Of a DNA stretch of 64,000 bases, positions 21,386-31,619 are shown piece after piece (position 1 is the first letter of the stretch; each line of letters opens with the position of its first letter). The translations under genes were made by a program, and so were the position numbers. The stretch lies in assembly GCA_009767595.1 (NCBI GenBank), contig VSDK01015384.1, positions 318,915-382,914 on the forward strand, given 5' to 3'. The DNA is from Symbiodinium kawagutii (lineage: Eukaryota > Sar > Dinophyceae > Suessiales > Symbiodiniaceae). A model generated the notes under the pieces. It was given only the letters and a program-made list of their open reading frames with translations. It had not been told where the DNA came from and searched no databases.

Positions 21386-21534
21386 CTTGAGCAAAAAAAA
21401 AAACAAACCGAGCGATGGTCAACATGAAGTTCACCGAGTTCTGAGTGACTAAAGTGACTAAAGGTCGCATTGGTTCACCAAGCGATAGCAATCACTGCAA
21501 TTAAAAATCACCAGTGACACCACCAGTGACCACA

Positions 21535-21700
21535 CCAGCTGATGACCCGACCCCGATGGTAGCCCTGGGATGCCGAACTTCGGGCCCACAGCTGTCGGCC
21601 TAGAGGCGTGGCAACGTGCGCAACACGCGAGCAGCGAGGTAGGACCCAGCTGCAGCTGTCGCTGATCACAGCTGCATGAGAATCCACCATCTATGCCTGG
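21535..21700 (-). CDS. possible exon, frame unresolved
   Basis: GC-rich island with two open minus frames: one Cys/Ser-rich (LLACCARCHASRPTAVGPKF), one AVISDSCSWVLPRCSRVAHV. Limits are approximate. It lies in the same minus-strand series as its neighbours. Confidence 0.35.
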
Positions 21701-22144
21701 CTTCCCAGGTTTGTCCACCTGTACAAGACGGTGATGTTCCATTGCTAAGTTAGTTACCGGAGGGCAATCATGTTGAGAAGAAATACACATGAATTCTACG
21801 GTTAACTATCATCATTTTGCTGAATGTCATTTATCAACCATCAATCATGACCAGCAGGATGATGCAGAATGTCAACTTTTGTCCCTGGAAGTTCCGAATT
21901 TAACAATTTCGTTTGGGATTAAGCTAGTGGGAAGTGTACTTTTGGAGAAACGCAACCAAGTTTTCCAATCAGGGCATGCAGGGCAAGCGGCAAAATGAAT
22001 GTTGCTTGATAAGTAGCTCGGTTGGTTGTCCCGTTGGGTGGCTGGCTGGCTGATTAGTTGGTTGGTCGCTTGGTTCGCTGGCTGGTTGGTGAGGACATCT
22101 ATGATTCCCTGGTCAAAAAGGGATACTGCCAAATCAATTTGCAG

Positions 22145-22145
<1 letters not shown>

Positions 22146-22194
<49 letters not shown>

Positions 22195-22229
22195 GTATGT
22201 AGGTAGGTAGGTAGGTAGATAGATAGATA
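22146..22229. repeat. GATA/GGTA microsatellite
   Basis: GATA repeats pass through a GGTA block back to GATA. A TA tract follows at 22250-22268. Confidence 0.95.
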
Positions 22230-22269
22230 CATGTGTGTATAGACATGATTATATATATATATATATATT

Positions 22270-22724
22270 AGATTGAAATGTATCATTGCGAATATGCTGG
22301 ACAGTTGCGGAATGTAAATGATATACAATGGATATCATCTGGCGGTGTATGCACCACTGATAATGGCAACCACAACGACTCATTTCAGTATCACTGTTCG
22401 TGAGAACCAGTGAATGTGTCAATACCCAAACCAAACTCGTCTGAGCGGTCACTGTAGTACCGCCCACAAAGAGTATTACCATCCTTCATCCCCTTTTCAG
22501 CCAGCCAGTTTTGCCTGTTCAAAGCAACAATCAACCATCACTATAAACCAAGAGAAAGAACTCCAATCACTTGTGATCAACGTAATGTAACACTAACGAT
22601 CATAAATCATGCCTTGCAATCATCATTAGGCATAATTGGTTAACCAAAATAAAACCCGTTTAGCTACTTGATTGATCATCATCCACTGTCACTAGCCATG
22701 ATGGTTGAGAAATCATTTCATGGA
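22270..22724. other. no gene seen
   Basis: AT-rich with no splice-bounded open island. Confidence 0.5.
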
Positions 22725-22842
22725 TATGGCTGTGGGTCAAAACCCCGTACCCCTGGTTCCCCCATCATTAACCATTGTTTTCCCTATTATTGCTGGTGGA
22801 AATCCCCCATTAGTTGGTTGGGTAGTATTGACCCATAGCCAT
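22725..22842 (+). mobile_element. F3 element, near-consensus
   Basis: ATGGCTGTGGGTCAAAACCC, TACCCCTGGTTCCCCCATCA, ATCCCCCATTAGTTGGTTG, ATTGACCCATAGCCAT. Both ends are intact. Confidence 0.85.
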
Positions 22843-22987
22843 ACTACTGCTTTGACATGAACAGTACGTTTTTTTACTACTACCTGCTCGCCCACGATCC
22901 GCAGGACACTGAGCCCCGAGCTAAACTATTGAAATAAACGGTACGTGATTGAACATGGAACTAAAAGAACTAATCACGCTTAACTGA

Positions 22988-23092
22988 TATGGGTATGGGT
23001 CAATATTAACCACCAATATTAGGCAACAATGATAGGGAAAACAATGGTTAATGATGGGAACCAGGGGTACAGGGTTTTGATCCATAGCCATA
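22988..23092 (-). mobile_element. F3 element
   Basis: The reverse orientation of the copy 150 bp to its left: ATATGGGTATGGGTCAATAT to AGGGTTTTGATCCATAGCCA. Confidence 0.8.
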
Positions 23093-23197
23093 TTGATGGT
23101 TGAACCATCCTCCGAAACAAAAAAAAAAAGGTGAATCAATCAACACAACCATCCCAACTGGAGAAAACAATAAGCCGAAATGACAATCAACACACAC

Positions 23198-23354
23198 CTG
23201 GCCGCCGAACCGAAACAGTTCAGTCGCGTCCGCGGCCCATAGAGGGCCTGGCCGCAGTCTCCCCGGGGCCTCTCGGGAACTCGCAGAATCTTCTTGTGCA
23301 CCACGATGGGTACACTCAGCTTGTTGGCCGCCTGGCGCACGACGAACAATGTTG
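23198..23354 (-). CDS. coding exon, unknown protein
   Basis: One of the clearest exons. Acceptor AAGAAAGCAG; the frame reads LFVVRQAANKLSVPIVVHKK, continues ILRVPERPRGDCGQ and ends GSAA with AG at GCCAG|GTGTGTG. 157 bases with very high third-base GC. The other strand is open but far less protein-like. I do not recognise the family; basic, without membrane segment. Confidence 0.75.
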
Positions 23355-23531
23355 CTGCTTTCTTAATTGCTGGGGGTACCCTGGATTTTGATGATCCAAC
23401 TTTATATTAATTCATTGTTCATAATAAGACATAGAATCAAATGGTGGTTTGTCAAGTCGCAGGTGCACCCCTAAAGCCCTAAATCATCTTCTTGTCAACT
23501 TAAAAACCATTTATGATTAATAAATTTGAAT

Positions 23532-23629
23532 CTGGTTGGTGGTTGAACCACCCCTATGAAAAAAATAAGTCAACCAACCAATTGTTAACAACTACTAGGG
23601 AAAAGAAAATGCTTTAAACCACCAACCAC
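23532..23629 (+). mobile_element. F1 element
   Basis: CTGGTTGGTGGTTGAACCAC to TTAAACCACCAACCA. A fragment of F2 right end (TATTTTGAGAAACCACCA) follows. Confidence 0.8.
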
Positions 23630-23817
23630 GAATCATTTTTTGCGGGTTCCCTATTTTGAGAAACCACCAACTCGGGAACCTCCAGGAACGTTTGGGGAAT
23701 CGAACACTGAAGACCAGCACGTAGCATACCATGCCAACAATTTGTAGTGAAAATGGTGGGAAAACATGGGTCATGGGAACTTTCATGGCCGTGACGCCGT
23801 GGTTGATACTAGCTTAT

Positions 23818-23911
23818 CTGGTTGGTGGTTGAACTACCCCTCTGAAAAATGCGCGTTAATCAGCCAACCATTTGTTTATAATACGGAAGATCACTGAAAC
23901 CACCAACTACT
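23818..23911 (+). mobile_element. F1 element
   Basis: CTGGTTGGTGGTTGAACTAC to ACTGAAACCACCAACTA. Confidence 0.75.
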
Positions 23912-24117
23912 TGTCCCCTACTTTTCTGCAACACTCCGAGGCAGTGGTCGGCCCCAGAACCTTAATTGAAACCACCAACTAGCTATAATGCTTGGTGGAT
24001 GCTAAATGCCGTTTGAGATACTACAGTAGCTCAGCTCATCATGGTGAGTACGAAGCCAACTGATCATAGCTCATTTGGCATGATGGCTATCTCAGTAATC
24101 TCAGCATGAACTATAAC

Positions 24118-24218
24118 TGTTTGGTGGTTGAACCACCCCAATGCAAAAGTATGCTTGTCAACCAACCGTTTGATAATAACAACTAGGGAAAATGAATAAT
24201 GTTTACAACCACCAACCA
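24118..24218 (+). mobile_element. F1 element
   Basis: CTGTTTGGTGGTTGAACCAC to GTTTACAACCACCAACCA, core GTATGCTTGTCAACCAACC. Confidence 0.75.
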
Positions 24219-24828
24219 ATACTGTAATAACTATACACATAACTCATATTTATGGGTGTGATTGAGTATGTACAACCAGTATCAACTGTACATATTACGA
24301 ATAACGATGGAACATAGTTGATCGATCAGTTCGATGCATGAAGTACCAGTCAGAATCAAGACCAATCGACAAACACCTGCAAATGCAATTCTCATTGTGA
24401 ATGAACAGCAACCCATGGATAAACCAAAGGCATACCGCAGCAGCGGTATACTGTACACAAATGGTGGACCCAGGCAGCAATCGATGGCTTTCCCATCTTT
24501 CCCAATCTCATCAGAGTCAGGTGATTAATAGCTCGCCAACCATCAACCAATGATTATCTGAGACCTACCCTATTCTTCCAGTTGCCATCATAGAAGGTAA
24601 CCAGCTGGTTTTGACACTCGTTGAATGGGGTTGGTTGCCTACTATAATGGTAAGTGGAAAGCGTAGGGCTATGGTTTTTCTAAAGAAACAAAAATCACCA
24701 TCGCTCTCCTTTTTTTTCTCAGGGAATCGTTACGTCCCGTGACTAAAGCATCACTATATCCAGGGGAATAGCGCTCTCCAAGCACATCCCGCCCTCCCTT
24801 GGGGATAGCTATGTCGACCTAACATCAC

Positions 24829-24944
24829 TTGGGAATGCCAGGAGCCCCCTGCGTCATCACCCGCACCGGCGCCTTGCGCCAAAAGAGCTGGTCGCAGAAC
24901 TGGTCCTCGATGTAGCGGACCTGCGGCAAGTCGGCAAGGCGTGG
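24829..24944 (-). CDS. coding exon, unknown protein
   Basis: After TGATCGAAG the frame reads PRLADLPQVRYIEDQFCDQL, then FWRKAPVRVMTQ and GAPGIP, ending CCCAA|GTGATG. Codon bias and mixed charged/aromatic composition are convincing. An alternative frame (RVIEATPCRLAAGPLHRGPV) is also open. Product unknown. Confidence 0.65.
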
Positions 24945-25019
24945 CTTCGATCACGCGTCTCAGAATGGTGGCTGTGATGATTGTTTGGCTGTTTTTGATT
25001 GTTTTTTTGTCCGTTTTTG

Positions 25020-25210
25020 GTTGGTAGTTGGCAATCATCACTGATAGTTTTTATTTCTAGTTTTAGTCAAGGATAGTTATGGGTGATTCGATGGGGACTC
25101 TTGGCGGCTTTTAGATCGCTCAAAGTCTAACGGCTGCGGACAATGGTAAATCAATCATATCCCGAAAAAAAAAAAACAAAAAGCTAAGGTAGCAGCTGTA
25201 ATCCACCCAG
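25020..25210 (+). mobile_element. F5 element (long form)
   Basis: TGGTAGTTGGCAATCATCAC, TAGTTTTAGTCAAGGATAG, then CTTGGCGGCTTTTAGATCG to GCAGCTGTAATCCACCCAG. Same architecture as 5710-5898. Confidence 0.75.
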
Positions 25211-25892
25211 GATTCGCAATGATTGTCAATAATGAAGAGTTCATAGGTTGATAGTGATCAATGATGAGTTTGAATGGTTAGTGATGGAAAATCAATGATC
25301 GATAATGATGAATGATGGCTCCTAATGGTTGAGAATGGTCAATAATCTTTGGCAATGGCAAATCATTGATCATTCATAGTGGTGATGATGCAAAATATTC
25401 ATGAATAGTAGTCATTCAATATCATTCATGACTACTGGTTAACCTTAAACAAGACAGGGAAAATGGATAATTTGATGGTCAATAAGTCAATAATTATACT
25501 GATTCATTGATGGTTGACTGATAGCTCCTAACGGCTGTGAATGGTTGATCGTTTGGGTAAAACACTAGGTACATCAAAAGAACTTGGGGTCACCTGGATG
25601 TTTCTACTTGCAGTGCAGCTGGTCTTAGTTCCCTGGAATAGAAACATGGTCGACCTTGGATTAACCCTATGACATCCTACAACCATAGTGAGTAGCCAGC
25701 TACGAGAACAGTGGGGATGTTCATCCAAGTTGCGTACCAACGCCATTGTAATTGGGACATAAACTACCATAAACTACCCGTGTTATCTGGGGCATTGGAC
25801 CTCGCAAAATCACAATGCATAACTGCTGCATTGGCCAAGGAAAATCATCATGCATAACTGCTGCATAAACCATTCCGCAGTTGCATCCTGAC
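25211..25892. other. no gene seen
   Basis: AATGATGG/GGTTAATGA-rich, AT-rich sequence. CATGCATAACTGCTGCAT is repeated at about 25815 and 25848. Confidence 0.5.
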
Positions 25893-25997
25893 CAAGCTCT
25901 GGTAGGCCACCGCGAAAAGTCCGTGCCGCACCGTGTTCCAAATCTCTTGGACCAACTGCATCTTCATCACATCGCTCAACCTCGGTGATACGCGCCG
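25893..25997 (-). CDS. coding exon, helical, unknown protein
   Basis: Exactly 35 codons from acceptor GGTGCCTTCAG to donor AGCTTG|GTCAGG, reading RRVSPRLSDVMKMQLVQEIW then NTVRHGLFAVAYQSL. The pattern suits an amphipathic helix. Phase 0 at both ends. No family recognised. Confidence 0.7.
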
Positions 25998-26208
25998 CTG
26001 AAGGCACCGGCAGTGGAGAATATAACTATGGCTGGTTGGTGGGTGGTCGCCACCCATAGTTAAGTAGTGGTTAATATGGTTAAATGGCTAATTACTTATA
26101 ACTTATAACAATTGTTAATATGGTCAATATGGTTTACATATGTTAATATTGTTAATGATGGTATTTCATGGTTGAAATAATGATTCTAATGTTAACCAAT
26201 GATCATGG

Positions 26209-26315
26209 CTGGTTGGTGGTTCAACTACCCCGTCATGAAAATTGTACTCGTCAACCAATTATTCGTTAACAATTACATTTTGGAAAATAAACATTCTCTA
26301 AAACCACCACCAACT
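26209..26315 (+). mobile_element. F1 element
   Basis: CTGGTTGGTGGTTCAACTAC to CTAAAACCACCACCAACTGG. Confidence 0.75.
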
Positions 26316-27168
26316 GGTGACAGAAACTATGAGGTAGCTGGATGAAACTCAGAAACAGTCAAACTTCATCACTTTTGGAGAGCCCTATTGAATCCTATTG
26401 ATTGGCCAGTGTCGAATCCTTTCTTGGTTTGACTGGCTGCTTGATGGAGACGCAGGAGATTCACAGCTTGGCTTTTGATGAATGCCATACGCATAATCAC
26501 ACATAATGGTACATCCATCAGTTCATAGACCACCATGTTAATAACTACAGTAATAAACCAGCCTTTTTTGGGGGTCCCCTACTTTGAGAAACTACCATTT
26601 ATACATTTACAAGGTCCTAAAAAGAGGCTGGCGAGGAATTCCGTGGGTCTTGGCCTTGGGATAAAACGTTGGCAGGGCGGCAAAACAAACACTCACATGA
26701 GCACGTGCCAAAATGATGGTACCCCCAAAACCAATATATAGGTTCCTGGTAAAATGATCGTTTTACCCTGTTTTGGCACATAACCGTCTCCGAACCTTCA
26801 GCGCATGAACTCACCAGTCTTTAACCACCAGAACCAGCTTGCGAAGTGCTGCCCAACATGCAACTCATAACATGCAACCGGGGATTTTTGGCTTTGTTAC
26901 TGATCCAAATTTTAGGTTTGTTACTTCAATTGAAAATACATGTTTTTAGTTTGTTACTTTATTTGGCTTTGCTACCCCTAAAGCTTTATATGGTTTTGAT
27001 CCCCTCATATTACTTGAATTTGGCTTTGTTACCCAAATTCCCGGAGAAATCCTTACTAAAAAGCAACATCTAGTTGATCTAGAAAGCTATCCATCGCGAT
27101 ATGTCGGATATGTCCACCACTACTGAATCATATCTTGCATATCTACCACCACGAAGAAAAAACACTAC
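26316..27168. other. no confident gene
   Basis: An F2 right half at 26550-26597. At 26880-27060, repeated TTTGGCTTTGTTAC words give a Leu-rich frame judged compositional. Confidence 0.45.
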
Positions 27169-27272
27169 TGCTCGCTGACCCCCCGCCGGTGCAGATTTCT
27201 TCAAGCCGAAGGTCGACCGGTGAAACATGTCGTAGGCTTTGTAGGCCTCATCAACTTGGTCACAGCGAGTCT
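27169..27272 (-). CDS. coding exon, unknown protein
   Basis: Acceptor GAGAAAATCTCAG, donor CGAGCA|GTAGTG. The frame reads TRCDQVDEAYKAYDMFHRST then FGLKKSAPAGGQRA. Strong codon bias; only this frame looks real. An F3-related terminus (CCAGCTCGCCATATACC) lies just upstream in the intron. Family not recognised. Confidence 0.7.
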
Positions 27273-27419
27273 CTGAGATTTTCTCACCACCGGTATATGG
27301 CGAGCTGGGTCAAGCAGTTAACCAACCAACAACAATGGTGAAACCTAGCTAGTCAATGGTTTATAATTGGGGATAATAAGGATAATAACCAACAATAGTA
27401 GGGGATATACCAGCTATGC

Positions 27420-27533
27420 ATGGCTATGGGTCAATATTAAGCAATAATGATGGTAATAACCAACCATTTTCTACGGAAAACCATGGTTAATCATGGGGAA
27501 CCAGGGGGACTAAGGGTTTTGACCCACAGCCAT
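27420..27533 (-). mobile_element. F3 element
   Basis: ATGGCTATGGGTCAATATTA to AGGGTTTTGACCCACAGCCA, with CAACCATTTTCTACGGAAAA inside. Confidence 0.8.
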
Positions 27534-27555
27534 ATCTCATCCCATGGGATAGTTA

Positions 27556-27745
27556 ATGATATTAGCCATCAACCAGCTAAGATTGTTGGTGAATGGTTGT
27601 AGCAACAAACTAGCTGGCTAATGGTTGGTAATACCACTAACAAGACCGGTTGGTGGTTGAACCAGCCCTATGACAAATATTCTTCAACCAACAAATTGTT
27701 AATGATTCAAAGGGAAAACAAAAAATGATTGAAACCAACAACCAG
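27556..27745 (+). mobile_element. composite F8+F1 element
   Basis: F8 ATCAACCAGCTAAGATTGTT to ACCACTAACAAGA, then F1 from 27646 (CCGGTTGGTGGTTGAACC) to GAAACCAACAACCAG. Confidence 0.7.
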
Positions 27746-28009
27746 TGAATCATATTCAATCATGATTAATACTATGTCATGGCCTATAATATTCAATAAT
27801 GGATAGTACTGGTTTCTATGTATATATGTATATGTATATGTAAAAATGTAAATATATAAATATATATATATATTGATGACGGTGAATGGCTGACAAAGCT
27901 GGGGATAATCACCAAATCCGATAATACAGTTATCATTCTTGAGATGGTCATGATTATGCAGCCTTGCTGACAATCAAACATGTGTAATTGTAGCATCCAT
28001 GATCAAAAT

Positions 28010-28111
28010 GGGTGTTTCTCAAAATAGGAGACCCCCCAAATCATCCAATAGTAACCATTTATAGTAATGAGCCAACCATTTTTGGGGGCTCCCTATTTTG
28101 AGAAACCACCA
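28010..28111. mobile_element. F2 element, near-consensus
   Basis: GGTGTTTCTCAAAATAGGAG, ATCATCCAATAGTAACCA, then CCCTATTTTGAGAAACCACC. Confidence 0.85.
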
Positions 28112-28224
28112 AATGTGTTTTGCAATGCATAGCTCTGCGGCCAACTGCGGCTTTGGCTATGAAATCATGGTCATTGACAACTGTGATTTTTATGGTTGGA
28201 ACTCAAACATATTGATACAGATTG

Positions 28225-28268
28225 TTATTCTCGGTTGCTCATATGCCAACTGCAGGTAGTTTCCTCAA
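28225..28268 (-). CDS. putative exon sharing a 30-bp repeat with the next
   Basis: After acceptor CATGGGCAG the frame reads EETTCSWHMSNRE. The first 30 bases duplicate 28366-28396 with small changes. The low-coordinate limit is a guess. Confidence 0.35.
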
Positions 28269-28365
28269 CTGCCCATGATCATTAGCCATTGTTTTCCTTA
28301 TTATTGTTGCTTATTATCCCCCAAGAAATTGGTTGGTAGACTGCTTGACCCAGCTCGCCATATGC
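28269..28365 (-). mobile_element. F3-like intron between duplicated exon ends
   Basis: On the minus strand from G|GCATATGGCGAGCTGGGTC to GATCATGGGCAG. Related termini occur beside exons at 7648 and 27272. A GT donor inside the repeat (CAAC|GTGTTGAGG) would also join the exons in frame. Confidence 0.45.
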
Positions 28366-28434
28366 CCCATAAACTGCAGGTCGTTTCCTCAACACGTTGT
28401 TTTCTGGTCACCGCATCACCTGTGGCTGGTACCC
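28366..28434 (-). CDS. coding exon after a GC-AG F3 intron
   Basis: Starts after ACAGCCAG. With the single base left by 28550-28633 it continues in frame: VPATGDAVTRKQRVEETTC, then SLWG. The GC donor at TGGG|GCATATGG sets the end shown; the alternative GT donor at CAAC|GTGTTG would shorten it. Family unknown. Confidence 0.6.
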
Positions 28435-28549
28435 CTGGCTGTGGGTCAAAACCCTGTACCCCTGATTCCCCTATCATTCACCATTGTTTCCCTTGTTATT
28501 GTTGGTCATGATCCCCATTAGTTGGTTGGTTAACTGCTTGACCCATAGC
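28435..28549 (-). mobile_element. F3 introner-like element forming a GC-AG intron
   Basis: 115 bp. The minus-strand intron runs from ACAGGGG|GCTATGGGTCAAGC to GGGTTTTGACCCACAGCCAG|GGG. The two F3 ends (GGCTATGGGTCAA and TTGACCCACAGCC) are the splice boundaries, and the frame across it is preserved (MITG, then GVPATG). Confidence 0.7.
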
Positions 28550-28633
28550 CCCCTGTGATCATGAAAGCGTCCCTGTGGCATCTGACCGCCTCGTGGCCTT
28601 GCTCCGGTCTCTCCTTGCTGGAGAGGTACGTCC
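28550..28633 (-). CDS. coding exon, unknown protein
   Basis: Acceptor GCTGGTACAG; two leading bases, 27 codons, one trailing base. The frame reads TYLSSKERPEQGHEAVRCHR then DAFMITG and joins to 28366-28434 in frame. Charged, soluble-looking. No family recognised. Confidence 0.7.
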
Positions 28634-28659
28634 CTGTACCAGCTTCAACCAGCAATAAC

Positions 28660-28920
28660 CGCCATTAACCACCATTAATTAACCATTAATAGTGGTTATT
28701 GCCATGAGCCATGGTTAATGGTGAATGGTGGTTCATGATGGTGGTTAATCATTAACCATCATGAACCACCATGAACCATGGTTAATTCATGGTAAATAAA
28801 ATGGCTAATGGTGGTTCATGATGGTTATCACTGGCGCTTCATTAACCATTAATTTACCATGAATTGACCACCATGAACCACCATTAAACCACCACTAACC
28901 CAAACTGCCAGGTCACTTAA
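28660..28920. repeat. CCATTAA/TTAATGG palindromic tract
   Basis: Interleaved direct and inverted copies of AACCATTAA and GGTTCATGATGG. It could fold extensively. No coding sign. Confidence 0.7.
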
Positions 28921-29023
28921 GACAATTCCATGTTGGTTGGTTCAGTCGTACCACCATGGCGACAAGGACAAACCCGCGTGGTGCTTTCTCAAAACTGGGG
29001 GTGTCCAAATCATCCGTGTTTGA

Positions 29024-29557
29024 AACAATATAGTAGTAAGCAAACCATGGCTCTGGTGTAGCCCTGTTTTCAGCCACAGCCATATGGTTGTTATTTCCTT
29101 GATTTTTAATGGTTATTGAATATTATTATTCCCTTTATTAAGCGTTATAATTCCACGTTAAAACCGCCGTCATTGACCATGGCTACGGACAGCCGCCAAG
29201 GGCGTCAATGGACCAACTAGTTGAAGCAGGGCCATGGTCATCCCTCTGAGAGTTTCCGGACGCATTGCAGCAGGTCATAGATCGGTTCCTGGGGCGTTCG
29301 CCATGGGTGTTGAAGAGTTGTCATGATACAGTCAGTTTCACCATTCAAATAGCTGGTGATTCACCATCAAATAGGGGTACCCCCAGTACCATGCTTAATC
29401 ATTAGCGATTTGAAATACAGAAGGTGATCACTAGTTTCTTAGAAAGGGGTACCTCTGGTTATAATCCAAACAATTGCCAGTGATAAACTCCAACCATAAT
29501 TTTGGAGTTTCCCGTCCTGGCTTAGTCGAAACCCCTCATTTATAGGGGTTTATTGAT
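29024..29557 (-). CDS. possible exon within 29200-29320, frame unresolved
   Basis: The stretch is mostly intron-like, but 29200-29320 is GC-rich. Minus frames read HPWRTPQEPIYDLLQCVRKL and THGERPRNRSMTCCNASGNS. I cannot pick the frame or limits, so the whole gap is given. Confidence 0.3.
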
Positions 29558-29677
29558 ACAAGGAGGGCCCCTGGCAGTTATGAGTTGGGTTATAACCCCT
29601 ATAACTGGTAGTTAACCCCAGTTAAGTCACTTCTAAACCAACTTAAAAGTGGTTGGGGGCCAACCTTGTAATAGAAC
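29558..29677 (-). mobile_element. F4 element next to an exon donor
   Basis: The minus strand begins ATG|GTTCTATTACAAGGTTGGC directly at the end of the exon at 29678-29801 and ends GGGCCCTCCTTGTAT. The right end has lost its AG, so the acceptor must lie further on. Confidence 0.6.
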
Positions 29678-29801
29678 CATTGAACCATGCCATGTGGCAA
29701 CCATTTGAACCCACGTCTCTGGTGCGACGCCGGGCCACCGGCACTTTGCGCGGGAGCGGAGCCCTGGGGCGCCCCGGTGAGAAGTCGCAACAGTGAGATG
29801 G
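29678..29801 (-). CDS. coding exon, unknown protein
   Basis: Pyrimidine-rich acceptor TTGGCTATCTCACAG. The frame reads ISLLRLLTGAPQGSAPAQSA then GGPASHQRRGFKWLPHGMVQ, two trailing bases, donor CAATG|GTTCTA at the F4 edge. The first eight codons may instead be intron. No family recognised. Confidence 0.6.
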
Positions 29802-30292
29802 CTGTGAGATAGCCAAGGATAGTTTCATAGGTGATCACCAACAACTAATGGTTGAAATATGATGATAAATAAATACTGAGTTGAAAGATCATTATTGGAT
29901 GTTTAGCTAATGATTGGGCCTATCACCATTAGACAAATAGTTCAAATCATGGTTGATAGTGATGATAAATAGTGAGTACTAAGAACCATAACAGAATAGT
30001 GATTACTAACAACCGTAGTTCAAATCATGGTTAGAAGTCAATACAGTTAAAACCATGGCTGATTGTGGCTAATGACAATTAGTGAATAGTGATCAAATAG
30101 TGAGTCATGGCTCTATAAGTCTAAGTATTGTTGATATTGATTCATGATGAATCTCACTGTCAATGACTCAATAACAAGTCATGAGTAAAATCAACACAGA
30201 ATCATGATAATCATGTACAATAGTTGTCACACGAAGGTAATACGATTCATACAGTCATACCCCCTAAAGCCAGCCAAACTCCAGAAGAAATA
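29802..30292. other. no gene seen
   Basis: AT-rich with AATAGTGATTA-type words. Confidence 0.5.
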
Positions 30293-30391
30293 CTGCTTGG
30301 TGGTTTCAACCCCTATTAAAAATATTGGTCAAGCAACCATTTGTTTATCATTACTAGGGACAATTAAACCATGTTTAAAACCACCAACCAG
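30293..30391 (+). mobile_element. F1 element
   Basis: CTGCTTGGTGGTTTCAACCC to TTAAAACCACCAACCAG. Confidence 0.8.
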
Positions 30392-30516
30392 AATAACATT
30401 ATAAACCTTATTTTGCTCGAAATGCAGATCTAGTCAGATCAAGACTTGATCAATAAGATACCAATTGGTGTATTCCTGTGTGTGCGAAAACTTGCAACGT
30501 TGCATATGTTGAACAA

Positions 30517-30571
30517 ATATATATATATATATATAAAAATAAATAAATAAATATATATATATATATATATA
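30517..30571. repeat. TA/TAAA-rich tract
   Basis: TATATA and AAATAAATAAATA runs. Confidence 0.9.
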
Positions 30572-30681
30572 CGTATGTATCAATGGTCGAAATTGAAAAA
30601 CCAACAACAACAGTTTTAACGGCGTACAAAATGGCGATGTCAAAGACAAGGTAGGATAAAAGGCCGGGTGACAAATCAAAG

Positions 30682-30860
30682 GTGGTGGTTTCTCAAAATA
30701 GGTGTACCCTCAAATCATGTTAACCACTTGCAGTAATGAACCAACCATTGTAGTTGGTATATCCCCTATGATTGCTTATAATTCCCTTCTTAATTACCAT
30801 GACTAACCACGATAAACCAACCATTTTATGGGGTTCCCTATGGCCTGAGAAACCCCCCAT
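30682..30860. mobile_element. F2 element with inserted sequence
   Basis: GGTGGTTTCTCAAAATAGG on the left and TGGCCTGAGAAACCCCCCAT on the right. The longer core (GTAGTTGGTATATCCCCTAT) is shared with 51828-52060. Confidence 0.7.
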
Positions 30861-30867
30861 GTGGACA

Positions 30868-31035
30868 TCAAGCACCACATTCATCCACGTGCTCCACTAG
30901 CAGCACCCAACTGGGTGCGCTGGATCCAGTGGCGCCTCTTGCGTTTCTGCCTCCGTGCTTCTTGCGCTTCTTCTCCGGTCTGCCAGTCCTTCCGCACTTG
31001 ATCCGCATTTTCCCCTGGGCGCCGTCAGGTCCATC
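30868..31035 (-). CDS. putative exon, very basic protein
   Basis: The frame read as GPDGAQGKMRIKCGRTGRPE, KKRKKHGGRNARGATG, then EHVDECGA ends in TGA at the low-coordinate edge, so it may be terminal. A second frame (HVIPFSGMDLTAPRGKCGSS) is open over the same bases. The Lys/Arg cluster resembles a nuclear localisation or RNA-binding patch, but that is only composition. The upstream limit is approximate. Confidence 0.5.
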   Translation of the reverse strand, partial: DGPDGAQGKMRIKCGRTGRPEKKRKKHGGRNARGATGSSAPSWVLLVEHVDECGA

Positions 31036-31071
31036 CCAGAGAAGGGGTATGACGTGGCTAGTTCGGGCCAA

Positions 31072-31445
31072 ACATGAATGATGTTGTGGAAGGATTTATT
31101 GCTAATGATGGATAATGATAGTTGATGATGGGAGTTCATGATGATTATCTAAAGATGATGGTAGTTAGTCATCATTAATGATTTAACTAATCAACTACCA
31201 ATGATGATAGCTAACTAGCTCATAGTTAATTAATGATAGTTTGTGACAGTTCATGATAGTTAACGATGGTTCATGATGGTTCATGGTGGTTGTCTACTTT
31301 CGATTAATCATCGTTAACGATGATGTTGGCAGCTCACCTGGCCAGCAGGATCGAATCTGACAAGGGCAGTACCTACAATTCGGTCACCTACCCTCGGTGG
31401 CCTTGTCAAATTCCAAGCTAAGAGTCTCACTTTTGGTGGCGATAT
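31072..31445. other. no gene seen
   Basis: TGATGATAGTT-type words dominate 31080-31340. Confidence 0.5.
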
Positions 31446-31548
31446 GGTGGTTTCTCAAAATATGAGACCACCCTAAAATGGTTGGTTTACTACTATAAAT
31501 GACTCCCAGTGGATGATTTGGGGGGACCCCTATTTTGAGAAACACCCA
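31446..31548. mobile_element. F2 element, near-consensus
   Basis: GGTGGTTTCTCAAAATATGA to CCCCTATTTTGAGAAACACC. A partial F5 right half follows at 31556-31611 (AATCATATCCCAAAAAGCCC to TAGCTGTAATCC). Confidence 0.85.
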
Positions 31549-31619
31549 TATGGCAAACCAATCATATCCCAAAAAGCCCTGCAAAGCTGAGGTAGTAGCT
31601 GTAATCCCCCCCGAATATA

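Larger units (their letters stand above)
23355..24828. other. intron-like sequence with F1 copies
   Basis: Apart from three F1 copies the sequence is AT-rich without a credible exon. Confidence 0.5.

Noticed and set aside
26846..27073. 75-codon Leu-rich plus-strand ORF, possible membrane protein
   Set aside because: Derived from repeated TTTGGCTTTGTTAC words; composition alone explains the hydrophobicity.
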